This document shows positions 26,352 to 38,257 of a stretch of DNA of 64,000 bases, one piece after another. Each line of letters opens with the position of its first letter. Position 1 is the first letter of the stretch. Where the stretch lies: NCBI GenBank assembly GCA_002105175.1, contig MCGE01000008.1, positions 1,178,001 through 1,242,000 on the forward strand, given 5' to 3'. The position numbers were made by a program, and so were the translations under genes. The stretch comes from Absidia repens (lineage: Eukaryota > Mucoromycota > Mucoromycetes > Mucorales > Cunninghamellaceae). The notes below the pieces were generated by a model, which was not told where the DNA came from, searched no databases, and saw only the letters and a program-made list of their open reading frames with translations.

Positions 26352-28251
26352 TCAGTCATCCAATTTTCTTTTCTTGACAGCATGTTCGTCCGTTTCGTGG
26401 CCATTTATACTGTACGGTTCTGTTCCATTTGTAGGTGTTAATTCGTTTCCAGCGACTGGAGTTGGTGATTGAAGAGAACCAGCTTCGTGTTTTGGCATGA
26501 TAGGTATTGTAGTGGAAGGTAGTGGCAGTGGCTCTGGCTGATGTTGTTGCGTTGATGAAGATGTTTTTTCAGATACCGGCGTCATATAATGAGGAGGAGT
26601 TGGGAGTGGTAAGCCCTTTCTTGCACAGCAATCGCGACAATACCAAGGATCAATATTCATCTCAAACATGGCGATAGGAGGCTGTTCACAAAGCTGATGG
26701 ACACCAAGGTTGCATTCATCACAAAAAAAGATGGTGTTGATATCATCAATAGATTCGGGAATACCGCAGTGTTTGCACATTTCCATAGCTATGTCATCGT
26801 CATCATCGTCATCACCGTCCTGGATAACATACTCCATGTTGTTGCCGTCATCACCGTCGTTTTCGAATGAGTAGTCTTCAAATGTGATACTCTGCTCTTT
26901 ATTTTGTTCAACGTTAGAGGATCTGGTAGCTTTGTTGTAGTTGTGTTGAGTGTTTTCAGAAGAGGACGGGGCTGAGTTCGTTTCCAAAGTATTATGAGCT
27001 GAGCGTGAGATAATGTCATTGTTGCAATAAAAAAGGTATACTGGTCGATAATTGTCGGAGGCAGGCGATGGTACACATTCAAGGCCTTGGTTATTTTTCA
27101 CGTTTACGCCACGAAGATCTGCAAGGACTTGATGCGATGATATCTAAAATAACAAGTTGGTTCGAGTAAGAATGATGGTATTTCCGGTCACCCGCCCCTG
27201 TTTTTTCTTTCTTTTTTTTTTTTTTACCCTCATTTCAATTTCGCCATTGGTAACAATAGTGCCTTTGATTATACGCCAATTCGATCCAGAGACGTCAGCA
27301 GTATAATCACGTAAATATAGGTACCAGTCGTCTTCTATAGCACCGGTTGACTGTGTTGTATCCGACTTGACCATAAGTGCTCCCATTAGTACAAAATCAG
27401 TTTCGGATCGTCCGGCAGATTTGCGCTCGTATTCCTTTCGTTCCTCTGCCAATTGCTCCATTCGCTGTTTGAGCAATGCTGATATAGACTGAGCGTCGGT
27501 ATGATTGACAGTTGTTGTTGTTGATGATGATGATTCTGTAGCTGATTGCCGACGATTTGACATGTATTCTAGTGCCCCATTCAAAATATTTTCCAATGAG
27601 ATATATTGACCCTACACAGAAATGAAAATCAGTAAACAGTTAGTCATCAACCTCATCAGATCGGATCCATATATATCTATATATTTATATATTACGTACT
27701 TCGTATACACAAGTAAATCGTTCATCGTGTAAGTTTGCTACCTTCTTTCCATATCGTACAAGTTCAATTTGAGGTCGTATCTAACAAGAGAAAAAGAACG
27801 AATAAGTATGAATTTCACGTATAAGTACATACTAGCAGCGTACCTTTTCTGAAGCAAGCTGTAAACGTAGCCCAACCATATTGGTAGCATTATCCTTCGT
27901 TGTGTCACGCCGATTTTGACTGTCTTGTTGTTCCAGTTGTTCTTGGTCAATGCGATCCCAGTCATTCAAGGAGCAGAGGGTATGATCCCGCCATAACCAC
28001 GTCGCCGGTGTTAATACTGTGGTGTCGTTTGTGGATGGAATAGTTTCAAGACATTGGAAGGCTTGTTGAGCGCAAAAAGATAAAAAGCCGTCCAAATCAC
28101 TACCATTGCCGTAGTCTCGAAATCCAGCAACAAGCACGGCAAGAAGGTCAAATTGTGGTGAGTTGATTAGCTGTTGAGGAATAATGTACAATTGGACCAG
28201 AATACGAGCAAGAAGAAGTCTTGGGATATTTTTCACCAGTAAGCCATCCAT
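26352..28251 (-). CDS. PHD-finger protein, otherwise unrecognised (4 exons, about 555 aa)
   Basis: Four exons (28251-27844, about 27780-27700, about 27613-27228, about 27146-26352) give an intact protein. A C4HC3 PHD finger lies at about residues 415-470 (CKHCGIPES, FFCDECNLGVHQLC, DPWYCRDCC). PHD fingers commonly read histone H3 tails. Just before it is a strongly acidic Asp run, and the C terminus ends in KKRKLDD, a possible nuclear localisation signal. The N-terminal 300 residues are hydrophobic-helical, then contain WYLYLRDYTADVSGSNWR and RPVYLFYCNN, which look like a folded domain I cannot name. I chose the ATG at 28251; upstream codons would encode a T-run-derived Phe-rich leader typical of a 5' UTR. 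It is probably a nuclear chromatin protein. Confidence 0.8.
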
Positions 28252-28557
28252 TCTCAAAGCAAAAATAAAAACAAATACAAAAATAAAACGCAATAATAAA
28301 TAAACAAAATTTAAGGGAGCGTTGAAGGAAATAAATGAAGGTGGCAAAGAGCTTTTTGAGTAGGTAAAATGAATGAAGAAAGAGGAAATAACAAATAAAA
28401 AAATATTTGGTGAACTAAGGTGGAGTCTTCGTCCTGTTTTCCAACCCCGCAAACCCTATGCCACAATGCCAAAGTCAACATACACACACAACACACACGC
28501 ATATACCACATCAAAATAAAGTTGAAAAAAAAAATGGAAAAAAGAAGAGTCCTTTTT

Positions 28558-30077
28558 TTATTGAGAGAGTCCTCCCTTGAATTCTATACATGCTAATCCT
28601 AAATCCCAACTATCTAACTGTTGTAAAGCCCACTTGTTTTCTTCATTGATATATACTTTCTTCTTGTCCCGAATATCTTCCATATGGATGTCCTTGTTAT
28701 CAGTATGTTGCTCCGTATTGAATTCCCAAATGTTTTGATGGTCTTGATGACATGTAAATCCTTTTTCAGAATAAACAACTGGTATATCAAAAGTCCATGT
28801 GGCAGTGCAAATAAATTCAATGTCCATCCTAAAAGCAAATTAAATGGAATATTTAATCAGACAACTATGTCAACGTCCTCACCGTTCTTTGTGTAAACTT
28901 ACCATGCAACACCACCTTCTTCGCGGTAACCTCTTGGGATTTTCCATGTATCGCGATGTGCCAAAGTAAAATCACCAGCTTGATCACCAATTTTCAAGAT
29001 ATTGGTCATGCTGACATTGAGAGGTGGTGGTAGCACAAACTTGCCCCAATCTTGATCGCCTAGGTTACAGGAATCGTACAATGTTTTATCGTTGGCAAAG
29101 GGAGGTAATCGTACAATAGAAGGTGGAAGAGGATCATGTCTATTATTTAAAAGAAATGTCAGTAAAATGATCATACCTTTTGAAATAGTACTTACATATT
29201 GTGAGCATCTTGGTGTTGTAGATAGATTACACCTTTTTCAAATGCATGCGATTGAATAGCATTATGGAAATTGTGAGACCAGATATCATCTAAAAAGAAA
29301 AAAGGAGCTTTGTTAATGGATATTCTACACTACAGCACATTATATTTAACTTTCTCACCTTGATTTGTGCATACAACAAATTCACCCCGAGCAAATCTAA
29401 TGCCAACATTCTTGCCTTCAAATTCGTGCAGAGGAGCATTGCCAACGTTAGGTAGTGCTTGATGAATCTTTTTGGGTACAGTAATGATGCGATATGTCAA
29501 GTAATCGGATCTTCGGAATCTCTAAATTGGTACAAATATATAAATAGTTTGAATCAAAGATTGAAATTTGTGGAGGAGGGAAAGGGGTAAAACTTACAAA
29601 TACATCAATTAATTTTCGACGATCCTCGGGAGGATTCCATTCCACAACTAGTAGTTCAATATTTTCTTTGGTTTTCTCTGCTAAAATGTAAGCACTATCA
29701 ATAAAATTTTGCAGTCTATGTTGCTGTCCACTAGTGCAATAGAGAAAGTGAGTGAGTGGGGTCGAGTTGGTAAGTTATATATGAATACTTTACCCAGCAT
29801 AATCGTCCATACGAGTGACAATGACAATAGATAAATAGTAAGAAGGTTCTTGACCTGGATCGAGACATTGTTCCCATTCTGATTTAGATGAAGACAAACT
29901 TGAAGCTGTGTTGGAGATGTAGGTTTGGCTTTGTGCTAGTGCTGTGCTTTTCGAAGTCTGGTTCATTAGGTCATCGGGACGCTTTATTGTTGTATATAAA
30001 AACACCAGCGATAAAGTGCCTGACGCCAATAATAGGATAAGGAGTCCAAGACGTCTTGACGATATACTGGTTATCAT
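28558..30077 (-). CDS. type II membrane glycosyltransferase-like protein (about 6-7 exons)
   Basis: A short basic N terminus is followed by a membrane anchor (LGLLILLLASGTLSLVFLY), as in Golgi glycosyltransferases. The lumenal part opens with a GT-A-like strand, YYLSIVIVTRMDDYAGDQQH, then LLVVEWNPPEDR, GIRFARGEFVVCTNQDDIW and, near the C terminus, GDFTLAHRDTW and VAWMDIEF. The NQDDIW segment is a plausible DxD-like nucleotide-sugar/metal site. The fold resembles GT2-type enzymes; donor and acceptor are unknown. The ATG at 30077 puts the anchor right after it. The gene is the second of a run of minus-strand genes without overlaps. Confidence 0.75.
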
Positions 30078-30112
30078 GACCAAAATATGTATAAAAAAAG
30101 TAGAGAAGAAAC

Positions 30113-30143
<31 letters not shown>

Positions 30144-31079
30144 GTGACAGAATAAATTATATTTTTAGAAGATCCGCTATTACCAATAACCGAGAAATTT
30201 CACCATTTTCTGCACTAGTGGCTACTGTGTTTCAAATAAAGTGCGATTAGGAGCGAATGATCACCCATGGTTGGTGATCCTCGCTTCTTTTCTACAAAAC
30301 GGGGTTTTTAGTGGATTTGTCTTTTTGCTTCCAGTAAAATATCACAATTCCCATTTATCCGTACCAGTATTACAAACTAATATATATATACAATCATGAC
30401 ATAGACCAAGTGGAGAATGGCATTGGTTCCAAAATGCATTATCTATATATTATTTTATTTTATTTTATAGCGTTACTAACAAAAGTAAAATAAAAAAATA
30501 GTTTATGTACTGCACAGTACATCAGTTGTAAAAATGGAGGGCAAAACACTGTAAATATTCAATAGTTTGGTATTTGCATAGATTTGATTCCCCTCTCCGC
30601 TCTACCGATATTATCGGTGCCCAAACCACAATCAACCTTCGCAGTAATCCAAGGTAAAGAGTAGGCAAAGACAAGACAATAAACACATTTGAGGTTTTAT
30701 TTGATATTGATATAATACAAAGATAAGGTATAAGACAAAACTAATGAATATAAGTTGGGATGACTAAACTAAACATATATATATATCAATCCACTATCGA
30801 CCACTCGCTTTAAATCACATCACCCAACAACAATAGCATCGTTAATTTATATAATCAAAAACAGGGGTCACATATTGATAATTCAAATAAAGACAAGCAT
30901 AAAACATTGATTGATATTTCCTCTAGTTTTATTATGATGTATCAAGTAAAATGTATCAAATGAATCAGGTAAAAAGTAAAAAGTGAAAAAGATCCTAATA
31001 GTAAATATTGGAGGAATATGAGAAAGGGGGGGTGAATTAGGGAATCAGTATAAATATACGATAAAAGGGAACTAAAATT
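30078..31079. other. intergenic, no gene seen
   Basis: The left end is the promoter of the glycosyltransferase-like gene, with a 25-base A run (about 30115-30139). The rest is AT-rich with TA arrays (about 30380, 30777) and the 3' flank of ZFAND2. No repeat copy is seen. Confidence 0.6.
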
Positions 31080-32171
31080 CTAAATAATAACACAGTTCTT
31101 GGTATCCTTGTTTTTTTGTTCCAAAGAGATCAAGGTAGCCAATTCGATTTGTTCTTGTTCCGTTAGTGCCTAAATATTTCATCAATCAAAGAGAAAAAAG
31201 GTCAATGTCCTGAACTATGATGATGATGATACAATTTGACTTACTGTTCGGTTTGCTTTTGCTTGAAGTTGTTGTATCTTTTGTTTATTAGCTCCAGTTT
31301 GTTGTTGCTGCTGTCGTCTATTTTCAATAAAATACACATACATGGTGTTAGTAACATCACATATATATCTATCTATGCCACTCTGTCTTATCTTGTCAAT
31401 TTACCTATTTGCATTGCCGCTAGCGGTATTGTTGTTACTTTGTTGTTTCAGTCCACCGCCCGCACGTTTCATAGCAGCCAACGCTGATAACTTCTGATGC
31501 GCTGGTCGAGTACTGGATGATCCTTGCTGCTGTAGTTGTTTCCGGCCTTGGCATTGATGATCCTGTTCTAATCGATGTTTCACGCAATAAGCTAGACCAC
31601 ACGCACCACAGTTCATCGGGACTAGTAATTTTGCCTTGCATCCTTTTAGCCGGCATGTGTTGGAAGGTTTTTCTTCGTCTACGCAGTTGTTTTGAATATG
31701 TCGATTCACACGAATGTTGGGGTCTTCGTTCCGTGAACCAGGAATTGGTTTTTCACAAAGCGGGCAAGTAGGTACACTAATCCCACAAAGAATCAAACGA
31801 AGAAATACGGGAAGGGATCAGTTTCAAGAATTTTTATCATTGTAATTCAAGATCTTACCGAATATCTAGACTTGGATCTTGTCGACTAGGGCATAAGTGA
31901 TCATCTAATTTGAAGTGTTCCTGGCTATTTCAATTAGCAAAAAAAAGCAAAAGGGTCGTTAGTAGAAAGTAACAATCCAACTGTGTTTTAGCTGGTACAT
32001 ATACATTACCAGAAAATCTTTTTGCAGTGATAACAAGTATATGGTAGAAAGTCTAAAAGAGAATAGGGAGTGAGTATATAACACAATGTACCTTTTTTCT
32101 AGTTCTGCTTACGCACCAAGTTGACCGCATTCAGATTTACTACATTGTTTTCCGAGATCAGGGAGTTCCAT
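31080..32171 (-). CDS. ZFAND2: AN1 zinc-finger protein, ZFAND2/AIRAP type, with C-terminal CaaX box (about 228 aa)
   Basis: ZFAND2 proteins act at the proteasome and ER during protein-folding stress. The start MELPDLGKQCSKSECGQL and the following DFLPYTCYHCKKIFCQEHF form the first AN1 finger. VPTCPLCEKPIP and GCKAKLLVPMNCGACGLAYC lead into the second, ending KHRLEQDHQC. A Gln-rich linker is followed by a UIM-like helix (ALTEQEQIELATLISLEQ), and the last four residues are CVII, a CaaX prenylation signal like that reported for animal ZFAND2B. At least six exons with clean GT-AG borders; the TGC of IFCQE is split by an intron. Confidence 0.9.
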
Positions 32172-32755
32172 AATGCTTATTACTATCAATTGGTAATCTT
32201 TTTTGTTGTTGTGTTTTTAATAGAGGTAAGACGATTTGCAGGGAAGAAGAAGATGAAGAAGAAGAGGAGTCGAGGACAATAAATAGAAAAGGAAGAAGCA
32301 ATGGAATTGTCCAGAAAAAAGAAGGGATGCAATTTTTAATTTTTTCTGTGGTTGATATTCAATCACCGACTACCATTAGGTTTTTTTGGGCCTTCATATT
32401 TGTCATCTTTGGGCCTTGACTTATGGCACTGCGATGCAATTCGTAGGCCAGTATCTTATTTTATATTGGAATTCGTAATCATATTATTATGTTTTTTAGT
32501 GACTCTGATCCCGAAATGGGCTGACGCATTATTGTAACCACCACCTCCGAGTTTTTGGTAGCACACCTGTCGAAATACTATTCCACCAATCAGCTAAGCA
32601 AATACATGAAAATAATGATCAAAATAATAAAAATAAAAACGGTCTTTATTGGACGAAAATATAGAGACAAGGGATATGACATATATGTATAATATACAGA
32701 TATAAAACTGTACTATACTATACTAAATTATACTAAAGAGAGAAAGACGGGAAGT
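32172..32755. other. promoter side of ZFAND2
   Basis: There is no gene. Two TTTGGGCCTT motifs (near 32385-32420) lie about 215-250 bases upstream of the ZFAND2 start. The right end is the 3' flank of the SWIRM gene. Confidence 0.5.
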
Positions 32756-33781
32756 TCAACGAGGATGGAACCAGCCTAAACGATTGAATGCACCCCAAAG
32801 ACAGCTTGTTTTATTGACATCTATTCGGCACACTTTCTGGGCATCCGATTTTCTAAAGACCAGACCACGCTGATAAAATATTTGAGCGTTGAGGATTAAG
32901 GCACGTTTGCATTTCAGATATTGTTCGGGTGTCAATCGGAGAGTCGAGGCAATATTTTTCTCATTCGGATGCAAGGCTTCGATATAAGGTAGCGAGGCTA
33001 TACACAAAGATGATCCTATGATAAAATATATACTTATCAGTGAATGACATCATCATCTTCTTCCTCTTTTTGTATTACCTTTCCAATAGACATGTATATT
33101 GGGGTTTTTATCAAATGAGGTCCATAATGGTATCCAGGACGGATCATAAGCTTGTTTATCTTCCACAGCTAAATCGACACTATCATAGAAGAAGGTGTTC
33201 GGTTTAGGTTTGGCCCTGATATCCTTTGATGAGCTTGGCGATGTTGACGATGGCGACGACGAAGATGATGATTGCGGTGGTGATGGAAGTGAACTAGAAG
33301 ATAGCGATGACGATGACGATGACGATGATGATGATGATGTGGATGACTTTATTGTTGATATAGAAGAGGGCAGTGATAACGATGGTGATTTTCGTAACTG
33401 ATCAGCTACATTCATAGTGAAGACCCCACGAGTACAAGTGCTGGGACTCAAGGTCGGAGATCGTTTGGGAAATGCTTTTGTGCGATGTGATGCTGCTGTT
33501 GCTACTACTCGACCTCGGGGAATAGAATGGTGTTTGTGTGTAGGCTCTTTTAATGGCATGCTGAAACGTCTACCGATAATATCCAAAGAATCCTGATTGA
33601 CAAGCGTAATGGCATGAATGAAATGAGATAAACTTGATTTTCGACAAGTGGAAAAAGATCGACCGCCACTGCCAGTGATGAAGGTACCATCATTACTTTC
33701 CTTCGCATGTGTTGTCGGAGACCACTGTATCATATTGTCCCTGATTTGTGTCGATTGTCTGGTGTAGGTTGTTTTTGTCAT
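32756..33781 (-). CDS. SWIRM-domain protein, Fun19-like (2 exons)
   Basis: The C-terminal 85 residues form a SWIRM domain: LHPNEKNIASTLRLTPEQYL, CKRALILNA, then FRKSDAQKVCRIDVNKTS and LGWFHPR. SWIRM domains bind DNA or histones in chromatin complexes. This branch (budding yeast Fun19 and fission yeast relatives) has SWIRM at the very C terminus after a disordered region, as here. The N-terminal 230 residues are low-complexity, with a long Ser tract (about residues 165-200). The single intron (about 33078-33008) falls inside the glycine codon before SSLCIASLPY. The ATG at 33781 is the first in the frame. Confidence 0.85.
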
Positions 33782-34354
33782 CAATTTGGGGATTTGTTTC
33801 GTACGTATTTGGTTTTGGGAGTGTTGTATCGATGATGTAGTATAGACTTTGTTGAGAAAAAGATCATTTGATCACCCTATTTGAATAATGTACTTTGATA
33901 ATGATGGATAATTAGGCGTTCATATAGAAAAGCTAAAATCTATGGGCTATCGACGGTTGCACAGTATACCAAATTAAAATATATAAAAAAAAGGAAAGGA
34001 AAAGGAATGGGAAAAAAAAAGTCGGGTGTCTTTTAAAATGGGGATCATTTACGAACTCCGGTTGCCCATCAAATAATGACCAATAGACGGTTGACCTTGC
34101 CTTTTCACTATTGACCTGTTAGCAATGAAGCTAAAGCACGTGGGTAATAAAAAGAATCGTCATCAATCTAATGCTTTCTTTGAAAGCCATTTATATTCAT
34201 GATATAATAAAGTTTTATTTCGGAAGAGATAACGCAAGTCAAATAAAGGGGAAAGAGAGGAAGTGTGAATACATCCACTATTGATACTAACTAATACTAC
34301 AAAGACTAATGCTAATGCTAATGCTAACTATTGATACTAATACTACAGCCAAAA
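33782..34354. other. intergenic, no gene seen
   Basis: This is the promoter of the SWIRM gene, with a lone CACGTG at about 34137-34142 and an A run near 34012-34020. The right side is the 3' flank of the PRPP-synthetase relative, with short TACTAATGCTAATGCTAA-type direct repeats at 34290-34350. Confidence 0.55.
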
Positions 34355-34417
34355 CTAATCGGCATGATTGAATAGATAGCTAACACTTTCACCATTATGC
34401 TATAATTCAGTAAAATA

Positions 34418-34452
<35 letters not shown>

Positions 34453-36084
34453 CAGAATACGGTTTCACATATTAAACGAATCAGGTATTTTATTCTTCTT
34501 CTTACCGTTCTTCGAATGGCTTCAGCAACAGTTGTAGAAATATCAATGATAACTAGTTTTTCGCATTGATCCATCTTGGTACGAGGAATTGGGAATGTAT
34601 TGGTAACAACAAGCTAAAAGAAATAAAATCAAGGTTAGTGAATCGCGCCCACCTTTCTCTTTTCTTTTTTTGTAATTAATTTTACCTTGTGTACACTTTG
34701 ACAAGCTTGGATCTTTTGCACAGATTCACCACTAAGAACACCATGAGTGGCAATAATGTATACTTTAGCAGCACCGCATTTATGAATCAAGTGATCAGCA
34801 GCGTCCAGGAACGTTTGACATCCATCAATGATATCATCCTAAATCAACACATCCAAAAAAAAAAAAGTCAGCATCTCGTATTATCCCGTATCTTTTTTTG
34901 CTTTCTTACCGTCAAAAACACAGTCTTATCCTTGACATCCCCAACCAAAGTAATAGTGCTTTCTTCGCCATCGGTGTCAGCCACAATAGAAACAGCAGCA
35001 TTCATAATGTCGACATTGGAGCCCAAGTCGTTCAAAGATGAGATGGATGCTGTCAAATCCTCCATAATCGTTTCGTCTCCTTCTGTTTCATCCATTTGTT
35101 GTTGTGATAAGGATGCCGTCGCTTCATTCCCACTTTTAGGCATTCCACTGTATGGACGATTGTGTCCTTGAGGTCCCGAACGTGCTCGATCTTTGTGAAT
35201 CAATGCAAAATCGAGTCGAAGCGCATCAGCCAATGATGTCACTCTACATTTTACCCCACAAAATAAGTCAGTACTTTTTTTCTTTGGCAAAAAAAAAAAA
35301 AGCATCATCTTCACCGTCTTCTAGTTTACCTCTTTGCACCACCAGCATTCTTACTAACAACCACACCATTTTCCCATTGAGGCACATGTTGAGTAATCCA
35401 TCGAGCAATCACTGGTTCAGCGTACAAATTATCCACGGGACGTTGGAAGAAGCCTTGCATTTGACTTGCGTGAAGATCCATGGTGATGATATGGTCCACT
35501 CCAGCAACCGCCAACATATTCGCAACAACTATAACAAAGAAACAAATTAGATATAATAAAAAACAAAAGGTGGATCGGTTTCGGAGTTCAAGACTTACGT
35601 TTGGCAGTAATACAAGTTCTTCCTTTTCTTTTGCTTTGCTTGCAGTAAGGGAAGTATGGCAAAACAGCAGTGATTCTTTTGGCAGATCCAATGCGAGCGG
35701 CTTGAATCATGATACAGAGTTCAATAATGTTATCGTTCATATCGTTTGAGCCTGACTGAATAATAAAAACGTCTTCACCACGAATAGAGACACCTAAAAC
35801 AAAGAGGACCAGTTAATAAACAGTGTACAATGGAGCATAGCTAATATCGTCTTTTTTTGGGGGGGCTTTTCTCTTACCGATTTCAACACTAGCTCCATCA
35901 AGATATATATACAAAAGTTAAAAAACATGATAGTTTTGTTCATGTTGACGGGTTCTGTTTACCTTGTTTCTTTGTTGCTAAACTTTTTTGAAGTGGTATC
36001 AGCAAGAGGCGTGCCCAGTTTCTTTGCGACCAGTTGCGCAAGTTCAAGATGAGAGGAGCCTGACAGAATCTTTGTATTGCGCAT
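34355..36084 (-). CDS. PRS: ribose-phosphate pyrophosphokinase family, probable regulatory-type subunit (8 exons, 388 aa)
   Basis: PRPP synthetases make PRPP from ribose 5-phosphate and ATP for nucleotide, His and Trp synthesis. Exons are 36084-35963, 35888-35878 (11 nt), 35793-35599, 35528-35330, 35243-34910, 34838-34686, 34613-34506 and 34399-34355; they sum to 389 codons. The frame [17 protein letters not shown]..., [24 protein letters not shown] and [16 protein letters not shown] fits the family. Odd points: the metal-binding PDAGG is KNAGG; the flexible loop is KQSKRKGRT instead of RQDKKDKSR; the ribose-phosphate loop reads DDIIDGCQT instead of DDMADTCGT; and there is an acidic insert of about 70 residues after HKDRARSG. 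Inserts of this kind mark yeast Prs1/Prs5 and animal PRPSAP proteins, so this is probably a partner subunit. Intron 7 carries a GAT array. Confidence 0.9.
34418..34452. repeat. (GAT)n trinucleotide array in a PRS intron
   Basis: About eleven ATG/GAT units lie within the last intron of the PRPP-synthetase relative. Its length does not affect the reading frame. Confidence 0.9.
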
Positions 36085-36295
36085 GAGTATTAAAGAAATG
36101 GACGAATTAAGCAGGAAAAAAAAAAAAAAAAAAAAAAAAGAGTGAAAAAAAAAACAACCGGGATCTCACCGGAAATAAGACTTTTTTTTTTTTATGAGAA
36201 TTCAATTCCGCCCTATGCCCCATGGCTATTCCAAAAGCAGGCGGGTTTTCCACAATTTCTCACTTCCTTTTTGTCTTTATTTATTTCCATAAATT
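36085..36295. promoter_or_regulatory. bidirectional promoter, PRS relative and OTU1
   Basis: Only 211 bases separate the two divergent start codons. The spacer has a 24-base A run (36115-36138), a second A run and a T run. This suggests a shared nucleosome-free region. No specific factor site is recognised. Confidence 0.6.
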
Positions 36296-38065
36296 ATGCG
36301 ATTGCGAGTACGACATCCTCAAGGTGTACTTACTGTTGAAGACCTGACTCCAGAGCAATCAGTTGAATCACTGTGCAAAGCAATTGAAAGTTTGATTGGG
36401 CTCTCTTCGGAAAAGTGGGTGCAAGGTAATATATTTATTGATGAAAAGTTTGTCTCTATATCAACTGATCTTCTTTTCCCCTTTCTAGTATCTGGCGGAT
36501 TTCCCCCCAAACCTATCACTGATAGAAATATATCTTTACAATCGGCTGGAATCAAGAATGGCGATGCCCTGAATGTGACCCTCGTTGATCCCCCACCATC
36601 GTTACGTAATGTTATGCCTGTGTCGACATCTTCTTCTCCAGCTATTGCAGTTCGGGACGGATTTTTGGTACAAAGGGTATGCTGAAAATTTCATACGTGA
36701 TGGTAGGAATTTTACTAACTTTGGTTGTTTCGTCCTAGGTAATGGATGATGATAATTCATGCTTGTTTCGGTCTATTGGGTAAGTCAACGTACCTGCATC
36801 TTCATCCATTTTTTTCTCACTCATACACGTACAAAAAAAACATATACTTTACTTCTATCGATAGGTATGTTCTCGAAAGGGATTCCTCAACGATGGTGCA
36901 TGCATTACGACAAGGTAATTCTGGGAAGGACTTACCAAATATATGAATATAATTATTGATGTATTATTATTTATGGACTTTTATAGTGGTAGCCCAAGCT
37001 ATTCAAGATGATCCAGAGACGTACTTAGATGTTTTGTTAGGGTAAAATATACCAACATGCTTTGATCGTGCAGGTTTGACGACATTTGACACATTTTATA
37101 ATTTGTCTTTTCTTAGGCAACCAAGATGTAAGTTGGCTCTGATAGATCACCTGATACCATATACTAACTGTGCTCTGAATAGCAAAATACATTGAATGGA
37201 TCAAGAAGGACACGTCGTGGGGAGGTGCAATAGGTAAGAATAAACGATCATTGGTTTATGTTTGCATATTTATCTCTTTTTTTTTTTAAGAACTATCTAT
37301 CTTCTCAAAACATTATAATGTTGGTAAGAGTGGAATCAGTTGATGAAAGGAACAAAAACAGCATCAATGCTCACCTTGATTTTCTGTTTTCCGTGAAAGA
37401 AATTGTCAGTGTGGATGTACAAACAGGAAGAATGGATCGATTTGGTGAAGGTGCTTTCAGTGAACGGGTGTTCATTTTATATAGTGGTATTCGTAAGTCA
37501 TTTATATATATTATATATTTATTTGGTTATTCGCTTATCCGTGCCTTCTTCTTTCTTAAAACTAGATTATGACGCATTAGCATTATCACCCATGGAAAAT
37601 TGTAGTAATGAATTTGATGAAACTCGATTCCCGGCATCCAATGATGATTCTCTTCTTTTGGCGGCTCAGGAACTGGCATCCGTATTACGCCGGGTAAAAT
37701 GATTAAGCGCGTGGAATGTTATATAACCCTACCAAGTTATTTACTGATGGACATTTATTTTTTGTGAACAGGATCACAAATATACTGACGTTGCCAACTT
37801 TTCTCTGAAATGTGAAAATTGTCAAACTGGTCTTGTGGGCGAGAAAGGTAAAAAACAAAACAAAAATGAAGAAAACGCAATTGCAAACCATCAACCGATC
37901 AGCTAATACGTTTATCCGGGTGGTTGGGATGGTTTTGTTTCTAGACGCACAGGCTCACGCTATGGTAAATTGGATTACAAAACAATGAAAAGGATCTTGC
38001 TCATCAATTCGCTTTTTATTTTAATATAGTCAACTGGCCATACCAACTTTGTAGAATATACTTAG
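36296..38065 (+). CDS. OTU1: OTU1/YOD1 deubiquitinase (about 11 exons)
   Basis: This OTU-family cysteine protease works with Cdc48/p97 in ER-associated degradation. The order is a UBX-like N-terminal domain (MRLRVRHPQGVLTVEDL, about residues 1-80), the OTU domain from about 120 with the nucleophile in DDDNSCLFRSIG and the histidine in YSGIHYDALAL (codon split by an intron), and a C-terminal C2H2 finger (CENCQTGLVGEKDAQAHAM, then SGHTNF). Many exons are tiny; 37945-37964 is only 20 nt and codes DAQAHAM. Borders at 37235 and 37404 join IELSIFSKHYNV to EIVSVDVQTG. The gene shares a promoter with the PRS relative. Confidence 0.92.
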
Positions 38066-38257
38066 TACCCATATACAGTAGTTTAGATTCGTAGTTAATT
38101 TGTGGGGCACACGGCACGGGAGCACCACAAATACATCTTCCGCTTCGGACTTTTTTTTAAATAAAAAACTTGCAAAAAAAAAGGTTTTTTATTTGCCTTT
38201 TTTTTCTCTCTCTCTCTTCATATTTGTTTATTCATTATCTGATTCATTTTACCACCG

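Noticed and set aside
28252..28452. Longer N terminus for the PHD protein, with a hydrophobic Phe-rich leader
   Set aside because: It comes from T-rich 5' leader sequence; the ATG at 28251 begins normal protein-like code.
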